Shown: positions 24,485 to 32,867 of the stretch, in pieces | Position numbering within the stretch: position 1 is the stretch's first letter | Layout: the number at the start of each line of letters is the position of its first letter | NCBI RefSeq assembly: GCF_016862435.1 | Contig: NZ_BOMY01000015.1 | Span: forward strand, 1 to 33,870 | Direction of reading: 5' to 3' | DNA: 33,870 nt | Source of the DNA: Paractinoplanes tereljensis | GTDB lineage: Bacteria > Actinomycetota > Actinomycetes > Mycobacteriales > Micromonosporaceae | Position numbers and translations under genes: made by a program | Notes under the pieces: generated by a model | What the model saw: only the letters and a program-made list of their open reading frames with translations | What the model was told of the DNA's origin: nothing | Databases searched by the model: none

Positions 24485-24743
24485 CGCCGCGGGCGATCAG
24501 CGTGGCGAAGACGGCGGTGCCGCAGATAGCGGCCAGGATGGCGGCCGGCCACCAGCCGAGCACGCCGAGGGCGATCGCGGCCAGCCAGATGACGGCGGCC
24601 GTGAAGATCAGCGAGACGGAATAGCGCCTGCGCGGCACCACTCTGAGGCCACCGCCCGACATGCGCGTGCAGAAATCGGGATCATCGCGCCACATATGGC
24701 GCTCAAGCTCCGCCAAACGACGGCTGTCTTCCCTGCTCAGCAT
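24459..24743 (-). CDS. DUF3040 family small membrane protein
   Basis: A 94-residue protein. The start MLSREDSRRLAELERHM, followed by DDPDFCTRM, is the DUF3040 signature. Two adjacent membrane helices (about 44-62 and 66-83) follow, and a basic tail RGARRGRKRA. The function of the family is unknown; it is common in actinobacteria. The ATG has an excellent GGAGGTGA. The C-terminal codons and the TGA come from a tandem repeat unit, so length changes in the array could alter the tail. Confidence 0.9.
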   Translation of the reverse strand: MLSREDSRRLAELERHMWRDDPDFCTRMSGGGLRVVPRRRYSVSLIFTAAVIWLAAIALGVLGWWPAAILAAICGTAVFATLIARGARRGRKRA

Positions 24744-24901
24744 GTCGTCACCTCCGGTCGGCCCCGGGCCCGCCCCCGATCGAGATCAACGCTCGATCGA
24801 TGCCATTGTTACTCGCGCGTTGCCTTCGTGATACCTCCGCGTATGCCAGTTCCCGCCATGCGTCCGATTTGCCCGCAGGGCTGGCGGTTCACCGCGATGA
24901 C

Positions 24902-25996
24902 TCACTCGAAGACGACGGCCGCCTCCGGCACCTCGCGCCCGCGCGCCACCTCGGCCGCTTCGTCCTCGACCTGTTTACGGCGCGACGCCGGCAGCGACCC
25001 GAACGCGGTGACGGTCAGGTCGACCCGCTTACGGCCGGACAGCTTGGCCCGCCACACTCCCGCGATCTCACCGTCGACGAGCAGCGCACCCGGGTTTCCG
25101 AGGGTGCGCCACACCTCTTTCTGCTGGTCGCGATCGGGCACCAGCAGGTCGCGATCGCGGGCCTGCAGCAACGGATCCATCCCCGGGATCAGCCGCACGC
25201 CGTCCGGCTCGGAAGCCTTGGCGAGCGCCCTCACCTCGGACTCCGGCAGCCACCTCTTCCGCCCGTCAACCGTCACCTCGGCCAACCCCGACGGCCAGAC
25301 CCGCTTCATCTCGGCGGCGCTGCTGCCCAGGTATTTAGCCACCTCGGCCGGGCTCGCCGGACCGAGGAACCGCAGATAGGTCGCGATCAGCTCGCCGACG
25401 CCCTCGTTAGCGGTGGGCTGGGGCGGTGCGTCCGGGATCGGGCCGAGCGTCGCCTCGCGTCCGCGCGACTGCACCTCCACCCCGCCGGCCAGGCCGGAGT
25501 GCTGCCAGACGTTGCCGGCGATGTGCTGCGCCTCGCAGCCTCGGCAGTAGTAGGTCAGCTCGGCCGGCACCCGCTCGCTCACCTGGGCGCTCGCCTCGCC
25601 GCGCGGCATCGAGGTCGTCACCACCGCACGGAACGCGGCGGCCGTGGCGGTGAAGGCGGCCAGACCGAGCTTCATGCCCTCGGGGATCTGGCCGCTCTTG
25701 ATGCGCGCGGTCGCGTCGGCGTCACTCACCGGCCAGAGCTGTTTGACCAGGGCCGCCAGGTCGGAGCGGCGATGCAGGTGCGGGGCACCGCGGGCCGACC
25801 ACACGGTGATCAGGCGGTCGTCGTCGAGGGCCGCGCCGGTGCGGGCGGCGAGCGCGACCCGCTGGGAACCGGGAGTGTATTCCTGGACGCCGAGGTCGAG
25901 GACGGGGAGATCGGCGGGGCGCTTCCGGCTGCGCTCGGCCAGACCCAGAGCCGCCACCCGATAGGCCATCACCTGTGCACGATCGACGCTGACCAT
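24902..25996 (-). CDS. Winged-helix DNA glycosylase-like protein (AlkZ/YcaQ superfamily)
   Basis: A 364-residue protein with the tandem winged-helix plan of the HTH_42 family. VWSARGAPHLHRRSDL (about 65-80) and YLRFLGPASPAEVAKYLG (about 217-234) are the family's conserved blocks; LLVDGEIAGVWR lies near the C-terminus. In AlkZ and YcaQ a Q-x-Q/D motif near residue 37-39 removes alkylated bases; here the same place reads GVQEYTPGS, so only the first Gln is kept. It may be a variant glycosylase or a DNA-binding relative. CRGC near 150 has two Cys. ATG with GGAGGTG; it follows the GNAT gene by 13 bp in one operon. Confidence 0.82.
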   Translation of the reverse strand: MVSVDRAQVMAYRVAALGLAERSRKRPADLPVLDLGVQEYTPGSQRVALAARTGAALDDDRLITVWSARGAPHLHRRSDLAALVKQLWPVSDADATARIKSGQIPEGMKLGLAAFTATAAAFRAVVTTSMPRGEASAQVSERVPAELTYYCRGCEAQHIAGNVWQHSGLAGGVEVQSRGREATLGPIPDAPPQPTANEGVGELIATYLRFLGPASPAEVAKYLGSSAAEMKRVWPSGLAEVTVDGRKRWLPESEVRALAKASEPDGVRLIPGMDPLLQARDRDLLVPDRDQQKEVWRTLGNPGALLVDGEIAGVWRAKLSGRKRVDLTVTAFGSLPASRRKQVEDEAAEVARGREVPEAAVVFE

Positions 25997-26009
25997 GGCA
26001 CCTCCTCAG

Positions 26010-26621
26010 TTAGGTGCGACGACCGTACCGCCGGGCTGCGACATTTTTCAGTCGTTCCAGGCGGGTCGCGGCCCGGTCGCCGGGGAGCTCCCAGGTGTCC
26101 AGACTGCTCGGCCCGTGCGGCCCCACCTGCAGGATCGGGGGTTCGCCGGTGAGCCGGTAACCGCAGCGGCGGGCCACGGCCGTACTCGCCACGTTGGCCG
26201 GGTCGATCCGCAGGAGCAGCCGGCCCAGTTTGAGAGTGCCCCGCGCGTACATCGAAAGCAGGGAGAGTGAGCCCGACGCGACCCCGCGCCGGCGATGCTG
26301 CGCGCCCACCAGATAGCCCAGCTCGGCCTCCTTGAGGCCGGCGTCAACGCCGAAGAGCAGAACCTCGCCGATCGGCCGCTCTCCGTCCTCGGTGATCGCG
26401 AGCTGGATCCGGCGGCCGCTGACCCGGCCCTGCTGCGCACGGCTGAGGTAGGCGAGGCCGGCCTCCCGGTCGAACGGGGTCGGCATCGGCGTCCACCGGG
26501 CGATGTCCGGCTCGTCGAGCAGCGCGACCAGGTCATCGAGGTCTTCCGCACGCCATTCGCGCAGGATGAGGCCGTCGCCCGCAAGCGTGAGCGGGTAGGG
26601 AAGACGACTTGTGGACACCAC
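26010..26621 (-). CDS. GNAT family N-acetyltransferase
   Basis: About 203 residues with the GNAT fold: LILREWRAEDLDDL start (RimJ/RimL-like), strand 4 with ELGYLVGAQHRRRGVAS containing the acetyl-CoA R-x-x-G-x-A loop (about 108-116), and the later IDPANVASTAVARRCGYR typical of the RimJ-like group. It should acetylate an amine of a protein or small molecule using acetyl-CoA. Two GTG codons in a row (26619 and 26616) are possible starts; AGGAT lies upstream of the second. It diverges from the TetR gene and leads into the AlkZ-like gene. Confidence 0.85.
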   Translation of the reverse strand: MVSTSRLPYPLTLAGDGLILREWRAEDLDDLVALLDEPDIARWTPMPTPFDREAGLAYLSRAQQGRVSGRRIQLAITEDGERPIGEVLLFGVDAGLKEAELGYLVGAQHRRRGVASGSLSLLSMYARGTLKLGRLLLRIDPANVASTAVARRCGYRLTGEPPILQVGPHGPSSLDTWELPGDRAATRLERLKNVAARRYGRRT

Positions 26622-26655
26622 ATGATCCTGCCCGGATGGACCCGGTTAAGGCCAG

Positions 26656-26667
26656 TAGCGATCGTTA
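26656..26667. promoter_or_regulatory. Candidate TetR operator between GNAT and TetR genes
   Basis: TAGCGATCGTTA fits TA-N-CGATCG-N-TA, an almost perfect palindrome. The same 12-bp form (TACCGATCGGTA) lies inside the 14-bp palindrome upstream of the saccharopine-dehydrogenase-like gene. It suggests autoregulation of the TetR gene. Confidence 0.6.
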
Positions 26668-26762
26668 TGAAGCCGATGAGGGATTCGTCATGTCGCCACT
26701 GGCTACCCGCGAGTACCCAACGTGGACGGAGTCGATGTTGCGCAAGGCATACCTTTGATCTC

Positions 26763-27401
26763 GTGGACGATCGGACTGCGTTGGTGACGCGGCGGGGCGA
26801 GAACTACGGCGGGCGGTCCCGTCAAGAGCGGGCAACCGACCGGCGAGACCGGATTCTCAGCTCGGCGCTGGAACTGTTCGGCACGCGCGCTTACGACGAC
26901 GTGACCGTGGCCGATGTGTGCGCCGGGGCCCGGGTCTCGAAGAGGTATTTCTACGAGCACTTCGTCGACCGCCCCGACCTGGTCCGCGCACTGCACCGCC
27001 AGCAGAACGAGTGGCTGCTGAAGGGCATCGCCGGGGCCGCCCCCGAGACGCCGGGAAATCTCGACGAGATGCTGCGCCCGTCCGTGCACAAGCTCCTCGA
27101 GATGCTGCGCGCCAACCCCGAGCGGGCGCAGGTCATCTACATCAACGCACCGCGCATGGAGACCCGGCGCCGCGGTGTGCTCCGCGAGGACGCCCAGTTT
27201 CTCGCGGCACTGCTGCGGCGACTTGGCAGCCAGCCCACCGATCAGCTCCGGCAGGAGCGCCTGCTGCTCGCGCTGGTGGCCGGCCTGAGCGAGGTCATCA
27301 TCGACTGGCTGTCCCGGGACATGTCCGAAGACCCGGGACTCCTAGCCGACCACCTCACCGATTACTGCCTGGCCATCCTCAGCACTCTGGCCACGCCCTG
27401 A
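26763..27401 (+). CDS. TetR family transcriptional regulator
   Basis: A 212-residue regulator. Residues about 25-75 are the helix-turn-helix: RRDRILSSALELFG, then YDDVTVADVCAGARVSKRYFYEHF, a canonical TetR head. The C-terminal ligand domain (about 85-205) is helical with VIYINAPRMETRRRG. GTG start at 26763 is 7 nt after TACCTT (26750-26755) and lacks a Shine-Dalgarno, so the mRNA may be leaderless; a longer open frame upstream is not coding. It ends 3 bp from the stop of the convergent enoyl-reductase-like gene, whose promoter carries the same operator half sites. Lipid or hydrophobic ligand is likely by neighbourhood, an inference. Confidence 0.9.
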   Translation: MDDRTALVTRRGENYGGRSRQERATDRRDRILSSALELFGTRAYDDVTVADVCAGARVSKRYFYEHFVDRPDLVRALHRQQNEWLLKGIAGAAPETPGNLDEMLRPSVHKLLEMLRANPERAQVIYINAPRMETRRRGVLREDAQFLAALLRRLGSQPTDQLRQERLLLALVAGLSEVIIDWLSRDMSEDPGLLADHLTDYCLAILSTLATP

Positions 27402-27404
27402 GCC

Positions 27405-28643
27405 TCAGCACTTCCGCGCGGTGATCTCCAGCCCGGCGGCGCGCAGCCGGGTCACCAGAGCATCGCCGAGCGCGGTGGCGGGCGTGAGGACGCCGCCCTC
27501 GGACGGCGGCAGGGCATCGCGATCGTGGACCAGGGCCAGCGCGGACTCACCGAGCATGATGGCGGTGGCCGCGTAGCCCGGGTCACCCTTGGCCTTGACC
27601 CGGGACGTGTAGCGCTCGCCGGTGGTGGTCGTGGTGAACAGGTCCATGGTGAAGTGACCCGAGTTGCGGGAACGCTCGCTCGGCCCCTCCCCCGGCTTGG
27701 GCAGTACCCGGTCGAGCACGAACCTGGTCGGCGGGATCGACAGACCCACGATCAGCGCACCCAGACCCAGCTTGGTGGCGAACGCGATCACCGGCGACAG
27801 TGGAGACGCCCCCACGCTCATCGCCTCGCGGTAGCGGAACTGCCGCCCGTAGGCCCACTCGCGGAGCGCGTTGCTGCGCCGGACCACGCGGGTGTTGTAG
27901 GAGGCCATCACGAACGGTGCCAGCGTGCCGCGCAGCCGCGGGTTGATCTCCTCACCCCGTAGAAGCGCGACGTCGTCCTGCCGGCCCAGGTCGGGCTCGG
28001 CGGCCCGGTCCGGACTCAACGAATACGGGCTGGCGGCGAGCCGGCGCAGCTTGCGGTCCTGCTTGACCGTGTCGAGCTGGTGGCGCATCGAGTCGATGGT
28101 GCCGCCGCTCATCCCGCCCCGCATGCTGGTGACCACCAGCGTGGTGTCGGTGAGCTCGCCGGCCCCGTCGGCCTTCACCTGCTGATCGAGGACGTGCACC
28201 CCGAGGTCGGACGGGATCGAGTCGAAGCCGCACGAGTGCACGATCCGCGCGCCGGTCGAGCGGGCCAGCTCGTGGTTGTCGTCGATGCTCTGCCGCGCGA
28301 ACAGCACCTCGCCGGTCAGGTCGACGTAGTCGGTGCCGGCCGCCGCGCACGCGCGCACGAGATCTTTGCCGAACTTCGCATACGGCCCGACGGTGGTGAT
28401 CACCACACGGGTGGACGCGGCCACCTTTTCCAGGGCCGGTGCGTCGGTGGCGTCGGCCACCAGGACCGGCCAATCGACGCCCAGGCGCTGCTTGACCTCG
28501 GTGAGCTTGGTCTCCGAGCGGCCGGCCAGGGCGACCCGGGTGCCGGCCGGCGCATGCTCGGCCAGATATTTCGCCACCAGCACCCCGACGAAGCCGGAAG
28601 CGCCGTAGACGACGATGTCGTGATCGCGGACGAGCTCGCTCAT
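27405..28643 (-). CDS. Saccharopine dehydrogenase-like / trans-acting enoyl reductase family protein
   Basis: A 412-residue NAD(P)-dependent protein. The N-terminus DIVVYGASGFVGVLVAKYL has the Rossmann G-x-x-G-x-x-G, followed by ALAGRSETKL and VVITTVGPYAKFG; DYVDLTGEV and VHSCGFDSIPSDLG are family marks. Relatives in Mycobacterium (trans-acting enoyl reductases) reduce double bases of polyketide-derived lipids, but others have unknown substrates. ATG at 28641-28643 with GGAG upstream; the open frame to 28685 is not needed. A 14-bp palindrome at 28687 lies 44 bp upstream and matches an element before the convergent TetR gene. Confidence 0.88.
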   Translation of the reverse strand: MSELVRDHDIVVYGASGFVGVLVAKYLAEHAPAGTRVALAGRSETKLTEVKQRLGVDWPVLVADATDAPALEKVAASTRVVITTVGPYAKFGKDLVRACAAAGTDYVDLTGEVLFARQSIDDNHELARSTGARIVHSCGFDSIPSDLGVHVLDQQVKADGAGELTDTTLVVTSMRGGMSGGTIDSMRHQLDTVKQDRKLRRLAASPYSLSPDRAAEPDLGRQDDVALLRGEEINPRLRGTLAPFVMASYNTRVVRRSNALREWAYGRQFRYREAMSVGASPLSPVIAFATKLGLGALIVGLSIPPTRFVLDRVLPKPGEGPSERSRNSGHFTMDLFTTTTTGERYTSRVKAKGDPGYAATAIMLGESALALVHDRDALPPSEGGVLTPATALGDALVTRLRAAGLEITARKC

Positions 28644-28686
28644 GGTTGCCGATTCTCCATCAGGTTTCCGGCTCCGACCGGACAAG

Positions 28687-28700
28687 TTACCGATCGGTAA
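28687..28700. promoter_or_regulatory. 14-bp palindromic operator, TetR type
   Basis: TTACCGATCGGTAA, a perfect palindrome, 44 bp upstream of the enoyl-reductase-like gene. It overlaps a TAACTT that could be the -10 on the minus strand. A half-similar CGTATCGGTCATT lies 12 bp away. Likely target of the TetR regulator encoded at 26763. Confidence 0.7.
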
Positions 28701-28844
28701 TTCAAGACCGCCACGTATCGGTCATTCTCGTCATAAAGAAAGATCAAATCGGGCAATCACTGAGAAGAACGTCACCATCGCCCCTTCACGCTTGGTCGAT
28801 GCCCCAACTCCGTGGTTACCGTCGGCCGGTCCGCAATTGCGGGC

Positions 28845-29712
<868 letters not shown>

Positions 29713-29721
29713 GCAACACTC

Positions 29722-29759
29722 GCGGCCCGGTCGCCTCTCCCCCGTGGCGGCCGGGCCGC
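29722..29759. terminator. Bidirectional stem-loop between convergent genes
   Basis: A 14-bp stem (29722-29735 with 29746-29759, one G-U pair) and 10-nt loop between the Rpf-like and SnoaL-like stop codons. No T tract. It can stop both transcripts. Confidence 0.75.
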
Positions 29760-29765
29760 ACCCCC

Positions 29766-30131
29766 TCAGTCGGTCGGTTTCTGAAACTCCGGCTGGTCGA
29801 GCACGCGCAGCCAGGAGCCGTCGGGCTGGCGGCGCACCACCTGGGCGCGAGCGCCGGAGCCGTCCTTCGGCGGGGTCGAGGTCAGCGCCAGGCCACCGCT
29901 GACCAGCGTGGGTAGCGGCTCCTCGGGCTCGAACGCCGGCATATGCGGCAGCGCCCCCTCCCAGAGCTTCTGAATCGCGGCCCGGCCCACGGTCTGCTGC
30001 CCCGGCGGATAGGCCATGACGGCATCCTCCTCGTAGAGCAGGGCGAGCCCTTCCGCGTCCTTGGCGTTGGCGCGCTCGACGAACAGGCGGGTCAGGTCTT
30101 CGGGCTTACCAGCTTTTTCGCGTTCGGTCAT
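29766..30131 (-). CDS. SnoaL-like / DUF4440-like small protein
   Basis: A 121-residue protein of the NTF2-like fold: LTRLFVERANAKDAEGLALL then YEEDAVMAYPPGQQTVGRAAI is the usual start of SnoaL-like domains, and RRQPDGSWLRVLDQPEF the end. Members are hydrolases, isomerases or non-catalytic binders; nothing more specific can be said. ATG (30129-30131) with GGTGGAG upstream. It diverges from the LysR gene, so it is the likely target of that regulator. Confidence 0.82.
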   Translation of the reverse strand: MTEREKAGKPEDLTRLFVERANAKDAEGLALLYEEDAVMAYPPGQQTVGRAAIQKLWEGALPHMPAFEPEEPLPTLVSGGLALTSTPPKDGSGARAQVVRRQPDGSWLRVLDQPEFQKPTD

Positions 30132-30162
30132 GGCTCCACCTTGCTCTGGCCGGGAAAAGAAG

Positions 30163-30193
30163 TCCAACGCATGGTTTTTGTTGGAACTAGAAT
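30163..30193. promoter_or_regulatory. LysR operator and -10 element between divergent genes
   Basis: TCCAAC-N11-GTTGGA (30163-30185) is a LysR-type inverted repeat. TAGAAT (30188-30193) follows directly, 8 nt before the LysR ATG, so the operator covers the place of the -35 element. This fits autoregulation and control of the divergent SnoaL-like gene. Confidence 0.65.
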
Positions 30194-30201
30194 CTGTGGT
30201 T

Positions 30202-31080
30202 ATGGAACTGCGGCAGCTCGAGTACTTTCTGGCGGTGGCCGACGAAGCCAACTTCACCCGTGCGGCCGAGCGCGTGCACATCAGCCAGTCCGGAGTAAGT
30301 GCCCAGGTCAAGGCCCTGGAAACGGAGCTGGGCGCGGAGCTCTTCGATCGCTCCGGCCGGGTCGCCCGGCTCACCGCCGCGGGTGCGGCCGCCCGGCCCT
30401 ACGCTCAAGCGGCCCTCGACGCCGCAGCTGACCTACGTGAGGCGATCGACGAGGTCAACGGGCTGGTCCGGGGCCGTCTCACGGTCGGCATGGTGACCGG
30501 CTGCGAGGTCACGCCGCTGTTCGCCGCGCTGGCCGCGTTCCACCGCGAACACCCCACGATCGAGCTCGAACTCGTCGAGGACAACTCCCAGCACCTGATC
30601 GCCTCGGTGATCGCCGGAACGGCCGACATCGCCCTGGTCGGTGTGGCCGGCGCGCCGCCGGAGCACCTGGGCGCGCACGTGGTCGCCAACGAGGGCCTGG
30701 TCGCGTTGGTCCCACCCGACACGCCGCCCGCGGGATCGAAGGGCTTACCACTCGCCGAGTTGGTGTCCTATCCTCTCGTCACGTTGCCCGAAGGGACCGG
30801 GATCCGGGCCTCGTTTGACGAGGCTTGTGTGACCGCGGGCTTGATTCCTGATGTCGTGCTGGTCGCGTCAGCACCCGGCGCAGTTGCGGAGCTGGCGGCG
30901 CGCGGCATGGGAGTCGCTGTGTTGAGTGAGTCGATGGCGTCGGTGCACCCTGGTCTGGTGGCCGTGCCGATCACCGGGGTCGACATCCCGGCGTTGCTCG
31001 CTCTGGTGTGGCGACCGCGGCTGAGCCCGGCGCTGTCCGCGCTGCTGCCACATTGCCGACGAGAATTCGACAACAACTAA
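30202..31080 (+). CDS. LysR family transcriptional regulator
   Basis: A 292-residue regulator. Residues 1-60 hold the winged helix: MELRQLEYFLAVADEANFTR then AAERVHISQSGVSAQVKALE. Residues about 88-290 form the periplasmic-binding-like effector domain, starting GRLTVGMVTGCE and containing IALVGVAGAP. ATG 8 nt after TAGAAT, no Shine-Dalgarno, maybe a very short leader. It is divergent from the SnoaL-like gene and shares with it an inverted-repeat operator. The effector is unknown. Confidence 0.92.
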   Translation: MELRQLEYFLAVADEANFTRAAERVHISQSGVSAQVKALETELGAELFDRSGRVARLTAAGAAARPYAQAALDAAADLREAIDEVNGLVRGRLTVGMVTGCEVTPLFAALAAFHREHPTIELELVEDNSQHLIASVIAGTADIALVGVAGAPPEHLGAHVVANEGLVALVPPDTPPAGSKGLPLAELVSYPLVTLPEGTGIRASFDEACVTAGLIPDVVLVASAPGAVAELAARGMGVAVLSESMASVHPGLVAVPITGVDIPALLALVWRPRLSPALSALLPHCRREFDNN

Positions 31081-31371
31081 ACAGCGACGACGAATCTCAC
31101 CGACCCGCGCGGGCATGCCGGCAGCACGGCCGCACGATCGGCCGAGAGACACGGGCAGACAGGTCGGCCAGGCACCTGGGTCGCCAAGGGCCGTCTTAAC
31201 GTCGGCCGGCCCGTCCAACGGTGCGGTCGGGTAGGCCGAAAGACGCGGCCGAAAGACGCGATCAGGAGGCGCCGCCGGGAGACGCGGCCAGGAGGCCACT
31301 GGGCGGGCGGAGTCCGGGTTGCCCCCGAAAACCGGTGCCGTCGCGGCTATGTGGTCGATAGCGTCGCGGGC
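31081..31371. other. Intergenic region without gene
   Basis: No credible gene; open frames on both strands are Arg/Gly/Pro-rich. It has two tandem copies of GGCCGAAAGACGCG (31234-31247 and 31247-31260, 13-bp period) and a candidate -10, TAGCGT (31359-31364), 7 nt before the YqeY-like ATG. Confidence 0.6.
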
Positions 31372-31728
31372 ATGACGGACAGCTCGCTGCGCGAACGGCT
31401 TCGGAAGGCCCTGCCGGTCGCGATGAAAGCTCGCGACCGGGACGCCACAACGGCTCTGCGTGCCACCTTGGCGGCGCTCGACAACGCCGAGGCGGTGGCA
31501 CCTGCGGAGGGTGCGCAGGGAAGCCTGGCGATCGAGGCACTGCCGGTCGGCGTGGGTGCCACCGAGGTGGCCCGCCGCGCCCTGACCGAGCCGGAGGTCG
31601 AGCAGATAGTGCGAGCCGAACTGGCCGAACGGGAGACAGCGGCCGACGACTACGAACGTGCCGGCCACCCCGATCGCGCCGAAAAACTGCGAAGCGAGGC
31701 CCGATCCCTGGCCGCGCATCTGCAGTAG
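31372..31728 (+). CDS. GatB/YqeY-like protein
   Basis: A 118-residue helical protein. LRERLRKALPVAMKARDRDA then TTALRATLAALDNAE is the start of the GatB/YqeY family, resembling the tail of the GatB amidotransferase that binds tRNA. Family members are near 148 residues; this one is about 30 shorter and lacks part of the C-terminal helical bundle, yet ends cleanly with a stop. The ATG at 31372 is 7 nt after TAGCGT, with no ribosome site; an ATG 21 bp earlier is in frame. No operon partner. Confidence 0.8.
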   Translation: MTDSSLRERLRKALPVAMKARDRDATTALRATLAALDNAEAVAPAEGAQGSLAIEALPVGVGATEVARRALTEPEVEQIVRAELAERETAADDYERAGHPDRAEKLRSEARSLAAHLQ

Positions 31729-31929
31729 GCGGCGCCCCTCCCATCCGCAACGGAAGCAGCCACGGTCTGGCGCTCGGAACTAGACGAAGGCGGGGATCGC
31801 GGCCGGGTCACAACGCAAGCCCGGTCGCAACGCAGGCGGCCGGCGCTCACAGGTGGCTGGCGCCAGTCCCACCTGCGCCACGAACGGCCATGGTTCGGCG
31901 CTCGCAACGCAGGCGCCCGCCCTCGCCAG

Positions 31930-32025
31930 CAGGCAGCGCCAGCAGACAGGCGACGCCAGCCCGAGCGGTCGCGGCTACAGGCAGCGCCAGCAGATAGGCG
32001 ACGCCGGCCCGCGCGGTCGCGGCTG
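31930..32025. repeat. 48-bp direct repeat, 2 copies
   Basis: 31930-31977 and 31978-32025 are adjacent copies differing at five positions or so. The region 31729-31929 before them has no gene; it shows only degenerate gcc/cag-rich repeats. The 3' end of each copy, gtcgcggct(a/g)c, is the start of the 18-bp unit that follows. Confidence 0.85.
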
Positions 32026-32124
32026 CGGGCGGCGTCGCGGCTGCGGGCGACGTCGCGGCTGCGGGCGACGTCGCGGCTGCGGGCGACGTCGCGGCTGCGG
32101 GCGACGTCGCGGCTGCGGGCGGCG
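32017..32124. repeat. Tandem repeat, 18-bp unit, 6 copies
   Basis: Six units of gtcgcggctgcgggcgac (units 1 and 6 end in cggc) at 32017, 32035, 32053, 32071, 32089 and 32107. It lies 20 bp beyond the stop of the NAD(P)-binding protein gene on the minus strand. Unit 1 overlaps the second copy of the 48-bp repeat, from which the array probably arose. Confidence 0.95.
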
Positions 32125-32144
32125 TTGGTTCTCCGGGGCGGGCG

Positions 32145-32783
32145 TTAGAGGCGTAGGGCTTCCGGGATTGGGGTTTCGCCGGCGAAGAGTTCGAAGGTGA
32201 CTCCGATGGTGGCCGGCGTGACCAGGCAGGCGGCCAGGACGGCGGCTACGTCGTCGCGCGGGACCGGGCCACGGTTGCCCAGGTCGCGGGTGACGGTTAC
32301 CCGGCCGGTGCCCGGGGCGTCGGTCAGGCTGCCGGGGCGGACGATCGTGTAGTCCAGGCCGCTGGCCACCACGTACGCGTCGGCTTCGGCCTTTGCCTCC
32401 AGGTACGGCTGCATGTCGGGGCCGGCACTGGCGGGGGCCTGGGCTCCGATCGAGGAGACCATGACGTAGCGGGTCACGTGCTCGGCCAGCGCCGCGTCGG
32501 CCAGCTTCACGGCGCCGCCCAGGTCCACGGTTCGCTTGCGGGCCACGCCGCTGCCGGGGCCCGCGCCGGCGGCGAAGACCACGGCGTCGGCGCCCTTCAC
32601 GTACGGGGCCAGTGACGGGTCGTTCTCCAGGTCGCCGATCACCGGTACGGCGCCCACGGCGGTCAGGTCGCCGGCCTGCTCCGGCTTACGGATCAAGCCG
32701 CGTGCGGTGTGGCCGTCGGCGGCCAGGAGCTTCAACAGGCGGAGGGCGATTTGGCCGTGGCCGCCGGCTACGAGGATGTCCAT
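32145..32783 (-). CDS. Atypical SDR / NAD(P)-binding protein
   Basis: A 212-residue NAD(P)H-binding protein like YwnB or YtfG-type atypical SDRs. MDILVAGGHGQIALRLLKLL has the Rossmann glycine motif, GLIRKPEQ is the adenosine loop, ADAVVFAAGAGPGSG and YVMVSSIGA follow, and YTIVRPGSLTD is typical. No YxxxK dyad at the classical place, so reductase action is uncertain. ATG at 32781-32783. It diverges from the DedA gene (84 bp between). Confidence 0.87.
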   Translation of the reverse strand: MDILVAGGHGQIALRLLKLLAADGHTARGLIRKPEQAGDLTAVGAVPVIGDLENDPSLAPYVKGADAVVFAAGAGPGSGVARKRTVDLGGAVKLADAALAEHVTRYVMVSSIGAQAPASAGPDMQPYLEAKAEADAYVVASGLDYTIVRPGSLTDAPGTGRVTVTRDLGNRGPVPRDDVAAVLAACLVTPATIGVTFELFAGETPIPEALRL

Positions 32784-32831
32784 CACCCAGTCATACCCCG
32801 ATCGCGGCGCGGCCTTAGGGGCGATCACCGA

Positions 32832-32860
32832 TTGAGGGTGGCTGATCGGCTGCATAGCGT
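32832..32860 (+). promoter_or_regulatory. Promoter of the DedA gene, leaderless
   Basis: TTGAGG (32832-32837), 17-bp spacer, TAGCGT (32855-32860), then 7 nt to the ATG at 32868. No Shine-Dalgarno. The stretch ATAGCGTC-x-CGG-x-CATG is shared with the YqeY-like gene start. Confidence 0.6.
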
Positions 32861-32867
32861 CACGGTC

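Noticed and set aside
31081..31750. Arg/Pro-rich minus-strand frames near the YqeY-like gene
   Set aside because: They overlap the 3' end of the LysR gene and the YqeY-like gene and show no recognisable domain.
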